Below, in pieces: positions 1-8,419 of a stretch of 64,000 nucleotides of DNA (positions are counted from its first letter, which is position 1; every line of letters begins with the position of its first letter). Origin of the DNA: Rhodococcus sp. P1Y (lineage in GTDB: Bacteria > Actinomycetota > Actinomycetes > Mycobacteriales > Mycobacteriaceae); assembly GCF_003641205.1 (NCBI RefSeq), contig NZ_CP032762.1, positions 3,410,001 through 3,474,000 of the forward strand. The letters run 5' to 3'. The translations under genes and the position numbers were made by a program. The notes under the pieces are model-generated. The model had not been told where the DNA came from. It saw nothing but the letters and a program-made list of their open reading frames with translations, and did no database searches.

Positions 1-16
1 TTCGCCGATCTTCGTA

Positions 17-51
17 CAACGGCCCGAAACCTGAAAGGTTTCGGGCCGTTG
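17..51. terminator. Strong hairpin downstream of lexA
   Basis: A near-perfect inverted repeat: arms of about 16 bases (17-32 and 36-51) close on a 3-base loop. It lies about 50 bases past the lexA stop and would act as an intrinsic terminator for lexA; being symmetrical it could also stop a transcript arriving from the left. There is no long T tract, as is common in actinobacterial terminators. Function is inferred from position and pairing. Confidence 0.8.
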
Positions 52-60
52 GCATCGCTT

Positions 61-114
61 GTCGTCAAAGCAGTGTCTGTCGTCAGAGCATTGTTTGTCG
101 TCAGAGCTTGCGCA
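61..114. repeat. Three 18-bp tandem repeats at the lexA 3' end
   Basis: Three imperfect copies of an 18-base unit starting GTCGTCARAGC begin at 61, 79 and 97. The last copy contains the lexA stop codon (101-103), so the array looks like a duplication of the end of the gene into the trailer. No function is evident. Confidence 0.7.
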
Positions 115-889
115 TTACCGTGACAACCTTGCCGAGGATCGCTGCGTCGTTGCCGGGGATGGGCTCGAACAGCGGGTTGTGCGGCATCAACCACACATCG
201 CCCTTCGTTCGCTTGAACGTTTTGACCGTGGCTTCGCCGTCGATCATCGCGGCCACGATGTCTCCGTTGTCGGCGACGCTCTGCTGGCGTACGACCACCC
301 AGTCGCCGTCGCAGATGGCTGCCTCGATCATGGACTCGCCCACGACTTTCAGCAGGAACAACGAGCCCTGTCCCACGAGTTCGCGCGGAAGCGGGAACAC
401 GTCTTCGACCGCTTCCTCGGCGAGGATCGGACCGCCTGCCGCGATACGTCCGAGAACAGGCACGAACGTCGGCGTCGGAAGCTGATCCTCCGCCGTTGCC
501 GATCCGTCCGCCACCGCTGCCGCGTGATCGGCCTGTACCTCGTCGAGGCCGCGGACGTCGACAGCGCGGGGACGGTTCGCGTCGCGGCGAAGGAAGCCCT
601 TGCGCTCGAGCGTGCGGAGTTGATGAGCAACCGACGACGTCGAGGTCAGTCCTACGGCATCCCCGATCTCCCTGATGCTGGGCGGGTACCCGCGTTCGGT
701 GACCGACGCCCTGATGACTTCGAGAACCTTGCGTTGGCGCTCGGTCAGTCCGGCGTTGATGTCGGTGCCCTCGCCCTCGAACGCCTTCGCGGTCGGAACC
801 GCTGCGGGTTTGCCCGCCGACTTCGTTGTCGACTGCCCGGTCGATCTCGGCGCCGATTTCGCCGACCCTGACGAGGTCTCGTCCTTCAT
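101..889 (-). CDS. lexA: LexA, SOS response repressor
   Basis: A 262-residue LexA, the self-cleaving repressor of DNA-damage genes. After a Ser/Thr/Ala/Lys-rich N-terminal extension of about 45 residues comes the winged-helix domain (about 47-115; conserved [10 protein letters not shown]), then the S24 peptidase-like domain. The cleavage site is Ala151-Gly152 in GRIAAGG, and the Ser/Lys dyad is Ser186 (GESM) and Lys223 (TVKTF). The ATG has AGGAGG just upstream. It is divergent from a small membrane-protein gene, the arrangement of lexA and Rv2719c in M. tuberculosis. SOS boxes in the shared upstream region imply autoregulation. Confidence 0.98.
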   Translation of the reverse strand: MKDETSSGSAKSAPRSTGQSTTKSAGKPAAVPTAKAFEGEGTDINAGLTERQRKVLEVIRASVTERGYPPSIREIGDAVGLTSTSSVAHQLRTLERKGFLRRDANRPRAVDVRGLDEVQADHAAAVADGSATAEDQLPTPTFVPVLGRIAAGGPILAEEAVEDVFPLPRELVGQGSLFLLKVVGESMIEAAICDGDWVVVRQQSVADNGDIVAAMIDGEATVKTFKRTKGDVWLMPHNPLFEPIPGNDAAILGKVVTVMRKL

Positions 890-936
890 TCGTGCGTCCT
901 CCTGCGTCGTACGCGCGTTCGGTTCGGTCTGGACGA

Positions 937-1014
937 GAGTTCTCCGGCCTCGGGCAATGTTCCAGTCTCGGGACGATGTTCCAGTCTCGGGGCCAAGTTC
1001 CGGTCTCGGTAGTA
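937..1014. repeat. Imperfect ~19-bp direct repeats in lexA leader
   Basis: Three clear copies (957-975, 976-995, 996-1014) and one weaker copy (about 937-955) of a unit like ATGTTCCAGTCTCGGG lie in tandem between the SOS boxes and the lexA start. They fall in the untranslated leader or promoter of lexA. Origin by slippage or a regulatory role are both possible. Confidence 0.65.
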
Positions 1015-1084
1015 CCTGTCGAACGCGTGGGGTGGATGTGACGTGTGGTTTCTGACACGAATCTAGCCCGTAAACGCTGTTCGA

Positions 1085-1100
1085 TCAAACATCTGTTCGA
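1085..1100. promoter_or_regulatory. SOS box 1 (LexA operator)
   Basis: TCAAAC-ATCT-GTTCGA matches the mycobacterial/rhodococcal LexA operator TCGAAC-N4-GTTCGA at 11 of 12 positions. It is the box nearest lexA and probably serves its autorepression. Confidence 0.85.
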
Positions 1101-1148
1101 TCCGTGTCGCACTTTCTGCTGACTTTGTCGGAGTCGCGTGATAGAACT

Positions 1149-1164
1149 TCGAACAAGCGTTCAT
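1149..1164. promoter_or_regulatory. SOS box 2 (LexA operator)
   Basis: TCGAAC-AAGC-GTTCAT matches the LexA operator with a perfect left half and a right half differing at the last two bases. It lies about 65 bases upstream of the divergent membrane-protein start and abuts the next box. Confidence 0.8.
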
Positions 1165-1179
1165 CGAACGCCTGATCGA
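1164..1179. promoter_or_regulatory. SOS box 3, abutting box 2
   Basis: TCGAAC-GCCT-GATCGA matches the operator at 11 of 12 positions. It shares base 1164 with box 2, giving a 15-base centre-to-centre spacing that could let two LexA dimers bind side by side. Confidence 0.6.
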
Positions 1180-1227
1180 ATAACCGATTCGATCGCGTTC
1201 GACACGTCCCATCCAGCGGAGGTTCCG

Positions 1228-1602
1228 ATGACCATCACAACCGACCGGCGAGTTGCCCCAGCACTGCGCGCATCGACCGGTAGCCGATCGCGGTCGGCCA
1301 CGCCCACCCGTCGTCGCGGCACGGTGGAACGTCGCCGATACGTGCTGGATACGGCGGCGCGGCAGGGCGCACACGGGTCGGCCGTCGTTCACGGTTCCCC
1401 CGACGCGCAGACCGATCGCGCACATCGTGACGAGAAGATCTCGTGGAGCGCAATGGTCGCGGGTGTCGTTGCGACGGCCGTCGTGATCCTCGGCTTGGTG
1501 GCCGTCGCGAATCTACGCGCGGACGCGCTCGACTCGACGCCAGAATCCTCCGGCGCGCCGGTGGCGGTCGTGCAGGGGTTCGATGCCCCGTCTACGCCGT
1601 AG
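1228..1602 (+). CDS. Small SOS-type membrane protein, DivS/ChiZ position
   Basis: A 124-residue protein: an Arg/Thr/Ser-rich cytoplasmic N-terminus (about 1-70), one transmembrane helix (about 75-98; SAMVAGVVATAVVILGLVAV) and a short polar tail. The ATG at 1228 was chosen because GCGGAGG stands just before it; the longer frame from 1138 would run through the SOS boxes. Position and SOS boxes match the damage-induced division inhibitors DivS (Corynebacterium) and ChiZ/Rv2719c (Mycobacterium), but the LysM domain of ChiZ is absent. A role in halting division after DNA damage is inferred from context only. Confidence 0.8.
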   Translation: MTITTDRRVAPALRASTGSRSRSATPTRRRGTVERRRYVLDTAARQGAHGSAVVHGSPDAQTDRAHRDEKISWSAMVAGVVATAVVILGLVAVANLRADALDSTPESSGAPVAVVQGFDAPSTP

Positions 1603-1713
1603 CGCGCTGTGCTGGGTGATCGAGGCGCGTTCGTAGGGCTCCGAGTATCCTCGATGCCTGTACCTCTCACGAGTCATTCGAGAGTGTGCAACGGCTACGA
1701 CGGAGGCGCTTAC

Positions 1714-2178
1714 ATGCATTGCCCGTTCTGCAGGCATCCCGATTCCCGCGTGGTGGACTCGCGCGAAGCAGACGAAGGGCAGGCAATTCGGCGACGTCGG
1801 TCATGTCCGGAATGCGGTCGACGCTTTACTACCGTCGAAACGGCGGTGTTGGCGGTCGTCAAGCGCAGCGGCGTCACCGAACCCTTCTCCCGGGAGAAGG
1901 TCGTCAAGGGAGTTCGACGGGCATGCCAGGGTCGTGACGTAGACAACGACGCGCTGAATTTGCTGTCGCAGCAAGTTGAGGACGCAGTACGCGCCTCGGG
2001 TTCTGCCGAGATTCCCAGCCACGAGGTCGGCCTGGCCATCCTCGGGCCGTTGAGGGATCTCGACGAGGTCGCTTACCTTCGGTTTGCATCGGTCTATCGA
2101 TCTTTCAGTTCTGCGGAAGATTTCGAGAAGGAAATCCACGACCTACGCGTACACCGCGAAACATCCGTCGTCGATTGA
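1714..2178 (+). CDS. nrdR: NrdR, ribonucleotide reductase regulator
   Basis: A 154-residue NrdR, which represses ribonucleotide reductase operons when dATP is plentiful. An N-terminal zinc ribbon has Cys3/Cys6 (CPFC) and Cys31/Cys34 (CPEC), followed by the ATP-cone domain (about 48-138). The ATG at 1714 fits the zinc ribbon, which must start at the N-terminus, and has CGGAGG about 8 bases upstream. Length is normal for the family. It lies downstream of the SOS-type gene, as in M. tuberculosis (Rv2719c, Rv2718c). No nrd genes are in the window. Confidence 0.97.
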   Translation: MHCPFCRHPDSRVVDSREADEGQAIRRRRSCPECGRRFTTVETAVLAVVKRSGVTEPFSREKVVKGVRRACQGRDVDNDALNLLSQQVEDAVRASGSAEIPSHEVGLAILGPLRDLDEVAYLRFASVYRSFSSAEDFEKEIHDLRVHRETSVVD

Positions 2179-2253
2179 GTCACCGCGTCTGAGTCGCGTC
2201 TATCGAATCACGACTGTCGAGTCACGCCGATCAAGTCACGTTGTACGGTCACG
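2177..2253. repeat. 14-bp tandem repeats between nrdR and hrpA
   Basis: Five 14-base units begin at 2177, 2191, 2205, 2219 and 2233, with a partial sixth at 2247. Each starts with a form of RAGTCACG followed by a variable 6-base spacer. The array fills the whole gap between the convergent nrdR and hrpA genes and overlaps the nrdR stop codon. Confidence 0.75.
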
Positions 2254-5200
2254 TTAGCTGCTGCCGGCTGCAGCGATGGCTTTCAGAACGCGCTTCTCGG
2301 ATACGGGATATGCGGTTCGGACGGTTTGAGCGAACAGTCCGACTCGAAGCTCTTCGATCATCCAGAACACATCGAGCACGGGCTTGCTGCTCTGCCGAGA
2401 TTCGGGCAAAGATTTCAGGAGTCGGTCGTAGGCGTCGTAGACGCGGTCGAGAACATCCAGACCGGCATTGTCTCTAGCTGCGCTGCTCGGTAGTGAATTC
2501 AGTCTTACGGCTGCAGCTTTCAGATACCGCGGAACGTCGGCGAGCCGTGACGAGCCGAATTCGAATACGAATCCGTCGAATACGAGCGCCGCGAGTTGTT
2601 CGCGGACGTCGTCGGCCGCGTCACCCTGTTTGCCGTCCAGTTCGGCTTTGAGTTCGAGCGACTCGGTGAGGATCGGGCGAACGAGCGCGAGGAGGCCGGA
2701 CGTCCGGCTTGTCACTTCGGCGCCGACGGCTTTGGACAACGCGGCGAACGCCTCGGGCGTCCGTACCGGTCCGCCGTGTGCGTCCATCGCTTCGTCGACG
2801 GCCGTCTTGCGGCAGTCTTCGAGCAAGTCGTCGATGCTGCCGTACGGATTCTGACCGAGAGCGAGCCGCTCCCGAGTCGGAATGCCCGCGATCAGAGCCT
2901 TGGTACCCCGCGGAGCCGATTCGAGCAGCAACCGTCGGGTCCCATCCCTCATCGCGGCCCGTTGACCCGCCGGTGTGCTGAGTACGCGCACCGCTACGCC
3001 ACCGCTCTCGTGAACGAGCGCCGGATAGCCCGTGACGGTCTGGCCTGCTACCGATTTGGTCACGGTCTCGTCGAGAGTTCCCAGGCTCGATGAGGTCCAG
3101 GCAAGGGTCGGTGCCCGTTCGGCACCCCCGACCGCACTTGCTACTTCGCGAGTCACCCTGGTTGCCAGTGATTTTCGCAGCTCTACGAGATCCTTGGCGG
3201 AGCCGAGTTGCTTGCCGTCGGTGTCGACGGCGACGAACGTCATCTGCAGGTGTGCTGGTAGGCCGGACACATCGAAGTCGGTCGGGTCGATTCGAGTCGA
3301 GCCGAGCCTGGACAGCTCGCGTGCCAAGGCAGTGATCACAGGTTCGGTGCGCGGTTTCATGGATGCGAGCGCTGCCGCAGCGAAGTCAGGGGCAGGAACG
3401 ACGGTGCGACGCTGTGCCTTCGGCAACAGTTTGATGAGGGTTGCCACCAGTTCGGCGCGCATGCCTGGAACCAGCCAGTCGAAGCCGACCGGCTGGACCT
3501 GCGCGAGAAGAGCGATCGGTATGCGCGCGGTCACGCCGTCGGCAGCCGACCCTGGTTCGAACTGATAGGTGAGGGGGAACTGAATTTCCCCTTGCCGCCA
3601 CGCATCCGGGTAGTCACCGCCGAGTACGGAGGCGGCGTCCGGGTTCACGACGGTCTCGGCGGTGAAGTCGAGCAGGTCGGGGGTGCGTCGCCTGGTCTTC
3701 TTCCACCACGTGTCGAAGTGCCGCGCCGACACTGCCTCGGCGGCGATTCGGGCGTCGTAGAAGTCGTACAGCGCATCGTCGTCGACGACGATGTCGCGTC
3801 GTCGTGCCCGGTTCTCGAGTTCACCGACGTCTTCGAGCAGCGCGCGATTGCGGTGGAAGAACGGGTGCTGTGTTGTCCACTCGCCCTGAACCAGTGCATG
3901 TCTGATGAACAGCTCGCGCGAGGTCTCGGCGTCGATCGAGTGATAGTTCACCGGCCGACCCGTGACGAGGGGGATGCCGTAGAGAGTGACCCGCTCGTAT
4001 GCCATGGCCGACTGACGCTTCGTCGACCAATGAGGTTCGGAGTAGGTGCGCTTCACCAGATGTGGGGCAAGCTGTTCGGCCCATTCGGGTTCGATCCGAG
4101 CGGCCATCCGCCCCCAGAGCCGACCCGTCTCGACGAGTTCGGCAGCCATGACCCACCTGGGTGGCTTCTTGAACAATCCGGACCCGGGGAATACCGCGAA
4201 GTGAGTTCCCCGTGCACCGAGGAACTCGCGTTTGTCACCCTCACGCAGCCCTATGTGAGACAGGAGGCCGGCGAGCAGCGACTGGTGCAGCGCCGCCGGG
4301 GTGGACGGAGCATCGGGGACGCTCCAGCCGAGGCCTCGTGTGATCTGACGCAGCTGACCGTGCAGATCCTGCCATTCGCGAATGCGGAGGTAGTGAAGGA
4401 ACTCGCTCTTGCACATGCGCCGGAACTGGTTCGAGGACAGGTCGTTTCGCTGCTCGCGAAGGTACTTCCACAACTCGACGTAGGCAAGGAAGTCGGAGCT
4501 CTCCACGGCGAATCTCGCGTGCTTCTCGTCCGCCGCCTGTTGATGCTCGACGGGTCGTTCTCGTACGTCTTGGATCGACAGGGCTGACACCACGACGAGA
4601 GCGTCCGCGAGGGCACCGGAGTTGTTGGCCTCGACGAGCATCCTGGCCATGCGGGGATCGACTGGGAGCGACGCCAACTCCCGGCCGATCGGGGTCAACT
4701 CCGATTCGCCCGCGGATGTGGCGGGTTTCAGCGCACCGAGTTCTTCGAGGAGACCGATGCCGTCGCGGATACTGCGAGGATCCGGCGGTTCGACGAACGG
4801 GAACTGGTCGATCTTGCCGAGGCCGAGAGACGTCATCTGGAGAATGACCGACGCAAGGTTGGTGCGCAGAATTTCCGGTTCGGTGAACTGTGGCCGAGCG
4901 TCGAAGTCTTCCTCGGAGTACAGGCGGATACAGATTCCGTCTGCGACGCGCCCGCACCTGCCCGCGCGTTGCCGAGCCGACGCCTGCGAGATCGGTTCGA
5001 TGGGGAGGCGTTGGACCTTGGTGCGCAGCGAGTAACGCGAGATGCGTGCGGTGCCTGGATCGACGACGTAGCGAATTCCGGGAACGGTCAGCGACGTCTC
5101 GGCGACGTTGGTGGACAGCACCACTCGGCGACCCGCGTGCGGGGTGAACACTCGGTGCTGTTCGGCGGCGGACAGCCGTGCGTACAGTGGGACGATCTCG

Positions 5201-6153
5201 GTTCCACGAAGTTGCTTGTCTCGCAGGGCATCCGCGGTGTCGCGGATCTCGCGCTCACCGGAGAGAAACACCAGGATGTCTCCGTCGCCCTCGCCGATCA
5301 GCTCAGCGACGGCGTCGCAGGTCGCGTCGACGGGGTCGAGGTCGATGGTGGTATCGCCTACGTCGACCGTCAGGGGGCGGTAACGCATCTCGACCGGGAA
5401 GGTTCGTCCCGAGACTTCGATGACGGGGGCAGACACGCCATCCCGAGCGAAGTGCTTCGCGAATCGTTCCGGATCGATGGTCGCCGAGGTGATGATTACC
5501 TTCAAGTCGGGGCGCCGGGGGAGCAGCTGCGCCAGATATCCGAGGATGAAGTCGATGTTCAGGCTTCGTTCGTGCGCTTCGTCGATGATCAGCGTGTCGT
5601 ACTGACGCAGTATGCGGTCTCGCTGAATCTCGGCGAGCAGAATACCGTCCGTCATCAGCTTCACGAGCGTCGAATCGGAAGATTGATCGGTGAAGCGGAC
5701 CTTGTATCCGATCGATTCGCCGATCGATTCACCGACTTCCTCGGCGATGCGTTCGGCAACGGTTCTCGCAGCGAGTCGACGGGGCTGAGTGTGTCCGATC
5801 GAGCCGCGGATGCCGCGTCCGAGTTCGAGACAGATCTTCGGGATCTGGGTGGTCTTACCGGAACCGGTCTCGCCCGCGACGATCACGACCTGGTTGTTCT
5901 GGATTGCCTCTGCGATGTCGTCCTTGCGTTGGCTGACCGGCAGTGCCTCGGGGTATTCGATGGTCGGTACGGCTGCGCGACGGTTGATCAATGCTATTTC
6001 CGCGCGCGCAATGTCGCTTTCGACCGCCACGAGGGCATCGGGAGTGCGGGCACGATCGAGTCGCCGGCGCAGTCGATGTTCGTCGCGAATCGAAACAGCG
6101 GACGTGCGTGCGAGGAGCGAGCGGCGAAGCTCGGATACCGTTGGAGTAGACAT
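2254..6153 (-). CDS. hrpA: HrpA, ATP-dependent RNA helicase
   Basis: A 1299-residue DEAH-box RNA helicase, close to the roughly 1300 residues usual for HrpA. Motif I is GETGSGKT (94-101), followed by the DEAH box (IDEAHER), motif III (SATID) and motif VI (QRAGRCGR). The helicase-associated, OB-fold and long HrpA-specific C-terminal regions follow. HrpA acts on RNA and has been linked to ribosome rescue and mRNA processing in other bacteria; its substrate here is unknown. It is convergent with nrdR, separated only by the 14-bp repeats, and divergent from the next gene. Confidence 0.97.
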   Translation of the reverse strand: MSTPTVSELRRSLLARTSAVSIRDEHRLRRRLDRARTPDALVAVESDIARAEIALINRRAAVPTIEYPEALPVSQRKDDIAEAIQNNQVVIVAGETGSGKTTQIPKICLELGRGIRGSIGHTQPRRLAARTVAERIAEEVGESIGESIGYKVRFTDQSSDSTLVKLMTDGILLAEIQRDRILRQYDTLIIDEAHERSLNIDFILGYLAQLLPRRPDLKVIITSATIDPERFAKHFARDGVSAPVIEVSGRTFPVEMRYRPLTVDVGDTTIDLDPVDATCDAVAELIGEGDGDILVFLSGEREIRDTADALRDKQLRGTEIVPLYARLSAAEQHRVFTPHAGRRVVLSTNVAETSLTVPGIRYVVDPGTARISRYSLRTKVQRLPIEPISQASARQRAGRCGRVADGICIRLYSEEDFDARPQFTEPEILRTNLASVILQMTSLGLGKIDQFPFVEPPDPRSIRDGIGLLEELGALKPATSAGESELTPIGRELASLPVDPRMARMLVEANNSGALADALVVVSALSIQDVRERPVEHQQAADEKHARFAVESSDFLAYVELWKYLREQRNDLSSNQFRRMCKSEFLHYLRIREWQDLHGQLRQITRGLGWSVPDAPSTPAALHQSLLAGLLSHIGLREGDKREFLGARGTHFAVFPGSGLFKKPPRWVMAAELVETGRLWGRMAARIEPEWAEQLAPHLVKRTYSEPHWSTKRQSAMAYERVTLYGIPLVTGRPVNYHSIDAETSRELFIRHALVQGEWTTQHPFFHRNRALLEDVGELENRARRRDIVVDDDALYDFYDARIAAEAVSARHFDTWWKKTRRRTPDLLDFTAETVVNPDAASVLGGDYPDAWRQGEIQFPLTYQFEPGSAADGVTARIPIALLAQVQPVGFDWLVPGMRAELVATLIKLLPKAQRRTVVPAPDFAAAALASMKPRTEPVITALARELSRLGSTRIDPTDFDVSGLPAHLQMTFVAVDTDGKQLGSAKDLVELRKSLATRVTREVASAVGGAERAPTLAWTSSSLGTLDETVTKSVAGQTVTGYPALVHESGGVAVRVLSTPAGQRAAMRDGTRRLLLESAPRGTKALIAGIPTRERLALGQNPYGSIDDLLEDCRKTAVDEAMDAHGGPVRTPEAFAALSKAVGAEVTSRTSGLLALVRPILTESLELKAELDGKQGDAADDVREQLAALVFDGFVFEFGSSRLADVPRYLKAAAVRLNSLPSSAARDNAGLDVLDRVYDAYDRLLKSLPESRQSSKPVLDVFWMIEELRVGLFAQTVRTAYPVSEKRVLKAIAAAGSS

Positions 6154-6236
6154 TCTTCGTCAAGGATAATCCGTGTTCGATATCGGGCCCGGTTCGGTTC
6201 CCTCCGAAACACCGCTCGCTGTGCAAAAATCCGTTC

Positions 6237-6899
6237 ATGGCTGTCGATTCCGAACGTTCTGCGGTGGCATCCACAGGTGTGACGATCCGAGTTCTCCGGG
6301 TGGCTTTCGCTGCGCTCACCGCAGTCGCGCTGTTTGCGATCGTGCGAGACAGCTCGGTCGACCCGACCTTCTCGTACTCGAACTACTTCAGTTACTTCAC
6401 CGTTCTCAGCAATGTGGGGACCGTGGTGGTCCTCGCTGTCGGTGGACTCCTCGACCCGCAGGGACTAGGCTGGCAACTCGTCCGCGGTGCCGTGACGCTG
6501 TATATGGTCATCACCGGCATCATCTACGCGGTCCTGCTGTCCGGAATCGAAGTCGGAATTCATGGGCAGTGGACCAACGACGTCGTACACCGCATCATGC
6601 CGGTCGTGATTCTTCTCGACTGGGTTCTGGTGCCTGCGCGCCGGCGGATATCGGAGGCACAGTCACTGGTGTGGCTGGCGTTCCCGCTCGTCTACGGTAT
6701 CTACACACTGATCAGAGGCCCGTTCGTCGACTGGTATCCATATCCGTTCCTCGATCCTCGCGGTCAGGGCTACGTCGCCCTGCTCATCGGTCTGGTCGTG
6801 CTGACGACCGCGTTCGTACTCATGGCACTCGCGGTGAACGCAGTGGGCAGGCTGGGAAGTAGATGGCGATACGGAAGTTCGGCTCCGGCGGGGGAGTGA
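6237..6899 (+). CDS. Pr6Pr family integral membrane protein
   Basis: A 220-residue membrane protein with about six hydrophobic helices and conserved polar segments in the loops (FSYFTVLSN, HRIMPV, WYPYPF) typical of the Pr6Pr/FAR-17a-like family. No enzymatic activity is established for bacterial members. It is divergent from hrpA with an 83-base gap and lies just upstream of an aminotransferase gene. Family assignment is from sequence pattern; function is unknown. Confidence 0.85.
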   Translation: MAVDSERSAVASTGVTIRVLRVAFAALTAVALFAIVRDSSVDPTFSYSNYFSYFTVLSNVGTVVVLAVGGLLDPQGLGWQLVRGAVTLYMVITGIIYAVLLSGIEVGIHGQWTNDVVHRIMPVVILLDWVLVPARRRISEAQSLVWLAFPLVYGIYTLIRGPFVDWYPYPFLDPRGQGYVALLIGLVVLTTAFVLMALAVNAVGRLGSRWRYGSSAPAGE

Positions 6900-6913
6900 C
6901 TAAGCTCCGGTGC

Positions 6914-8173
6914 ATGTCTTCTGCGCCTGAGCCGACGTACGAATCCACTCATTCCGCGCTGTGGCACGGTTTCGCAGACATGGGAGCGGTGAGCAAGAAT
7001 GGGCCGTTCGTCGTATCCCGAGGTGAGGGCGCCCACATCTGGGATCGTGAGGGCAACAAGTACCTCGATGCCACCGCAGGTCTGTGGTTCACCAACGTCG
7101 GGCACGGTCGTACCGAAATCGCGGACGCCGTCGCCGCGCAGCTGTCCTCACTCGCGCACTATTCCAACTTCGGCGACTTCGCATCGGAGCCGACGATGGC
7201 GTTGGCCGAGCGACTCGGCGAGATCGCTCCTGTCGCCGGGAGCAAGATCTTCTTCACCTCGGGCGGATCCGACTCCATCGACACCGCAGCCAAGCTCGCC
7301 CGACGCTACTGGCACGAGGTAGGCAAGCCCGACAAGACGTTGATCGTCGGACGGCAGAAGGCTTATCACGGTATGCACGTCGCCGGAACCTCGCTTGCGG
7401 GCATCCCGGTCAACCACGAGAACTACGGCACGTTGATGCCGGACGCACGGACGGTGGCCTGGGATGATGCGAAGTCGCTGCTGTCGCTGATCGAGGAGAT
7501 CGGGGCCGACAAGGTTGCTGCGTTCTTCTGCGAGCCCATCATCGGCGCCGGTGGGGTGTATCTCCCTCCCGAGGGTTACCTGCAGGAAGTCCGGCAGATC
7601 TGCCGCGACAACGACGTATTGTTCGTCGCGGACGAAGTGGTGACGGGCTTCGGCCGTATCGGCGGTTCATGGTTCGCGTCGACGCGATTCGATCTTCAGC
7701 CCGACATCATGACGACCGCCAAGGGTCTCACCTCGGGGTATGTGCCGATGGGCGCAGTCTTCATCGCCCCGCACATCGCCGAGCCCTTCTTCGCCGGGGG
7801 TGTCTGGTGGCGCCACGGATACACGTACGGAGGTCATGCGGGCGCCGCCGCAGCAGCCATGGCGACACTCGACATCATGGAGCGCGAAAACCTGCTGCAG
7901 GAATCGGCACGCCTGGAATCCTCGTTGCACACACACCTAGCCCCATTGGCCGATCACGACCGTGTGCTCGAGGTTCGCAGCGGTCTCGGAGCAGTGGCAG
8001 CGGTCCAACTGAAGGATCCCGCCGAAGCGCTGCCGTTCGTCGGGACACTGCGCAAGCACGGTGTGTCCGGACGCGCTGCAGGTCAAGGCGCGATGCAGAT
8101 CTCGCCGTCGTTCGTGATGACCGACGCCGAGGTGGAGGAACTCGCCGGACGGATACTCACCGCGCTCGGTTGA
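6914..8173 (+). CDS. Class III PLP-dependent aminotransferase
   Basis: A 419-residue fold-type I aminotransferase of the omega-amino-acid group. The N-terminal LWHGFADM motif, the phosphate-binding GGSDSIDTA segment, the cofactor Asp in VADEVVTGFGR and the Schiff-base Lys in TTAKGLTSGY are all present. Members usually move amino groups from diamines or beta-amino acids to pyruvate or 2-oxoglutarate; the substrate cannot be told here. The ATG at 6914 is preferred to earlier frames that overlap the upstream gene; a GTG at 6896 is an alternative. Its 3' end overlaps the convergent small gene by 17 bases. Confidence 0.93.
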   Translation: MSSAPEPTYESTHSALWHGFADMGAVSKNGPFVVSRGEGAHIWDREGNKYLDATAGLWFTNVGHGRTEIADAVAAQLSSLAHYSNFGDFASEPTMALAERLGEIAPVAGSKIFFTSGGSDSIDTAAKLARRYWHEVGKPDKTLIVGRQKAYHGMHVAGTSLAGIPVNHENYGTLMPDARTVAWDDAKSLLSLIEEIGADKVAAFFCEPIIGAGGVYLPPEGYLQEVRQICRDNDVLFVADEVVTGFGRIGGSWFASTRFDLQPDIMTTAKGLTSGYVPMGAVFIAPHIAEPFFAGGVWWRHGYTYGGHAGAAAAAMATLDIMERENLLQESARLESSLHTHLAPLADHDRVLEVRSGLGAVAAVQLKDPAEALPFVGTLRKHGVSGRAAGQGAMQISPSFVMTDAEVEELAGRILTALG

Positions 8174-8384
8174 ATCGGAGCTTCCCGGCGAGCTGTTTGC
8201 TTCTCGACACCGGAGGAGCGGGCTCCGGGTCGGCCGCGATCTCCGCGAATCGCGCGTGGAGCTGATCACGCACTTCGTCGGGCGCGTACGCACGGCGTTT
8301 ACGTTCGGACTTGACCACCAACGCGCCCGTCGCTGCGACTCCGACGACGCCGGCCAGACCGAGAATCTTCCACACCTTCATCAC
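8157..8384 (-). CDS. Small membrane-anchored hypothetical protein
   Basis: A 75-residue protein with one N-terminal hydrophobic helix (about 5-24; ILGLAGVVGVAATGALVV) followed by a basic cytoplasmic region (KSERKRRAY). Two adjacent ATG codons can serve as start. It is convergent with the aminotransferase gene, overlapping its end by 17 bases, and divergent from the YiiX-like gene. I do not recognise a named family; tight packing between neighbours suggests it is real. Confidence 0.65.
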   Translation of the reverse strand: MMKVWKILGLAGVVGVAATGALVVKSERKRRAYAPDEVRDQLHARFAEIAADPEPAPPVSRSKQLAGKLRFNRAR

Positions 8385-8419
8385 CTCACCGTACTGCGCG
8401 CCGAACTAGGCTGACGGGT

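Larger units (their letters stand above)
890..1227. promoter_or_regulatory. lexA divergent intergenic region
   Basis: A 338-base non-coding space between lexA and the divergent SOS-type gene. It holds imperfect direct repeats in the lexA leader (about 937-1014) and three SOS-box-like palindromes (1085-1179). I see no convincing gene; the short frames here lack ribosome binding sites and family features. Confidence 0.75.

Noticed and set aside
1187-1202. A fourth SOS box near 1195
   Set aside because: Only the right half GTTCGA fits; the left half does not match the operator.
2177-2253. The 14-bp array as a CRISPR
   Set aside because: Units are far too short and there are no spacers of constant length between repeats of CRISPR size, and no cas genes.
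4969-6282. A 437-codon open frame antisense to hrpA
   Set aside because: Composition and position are those of a shadow frame of a high-GC gene.
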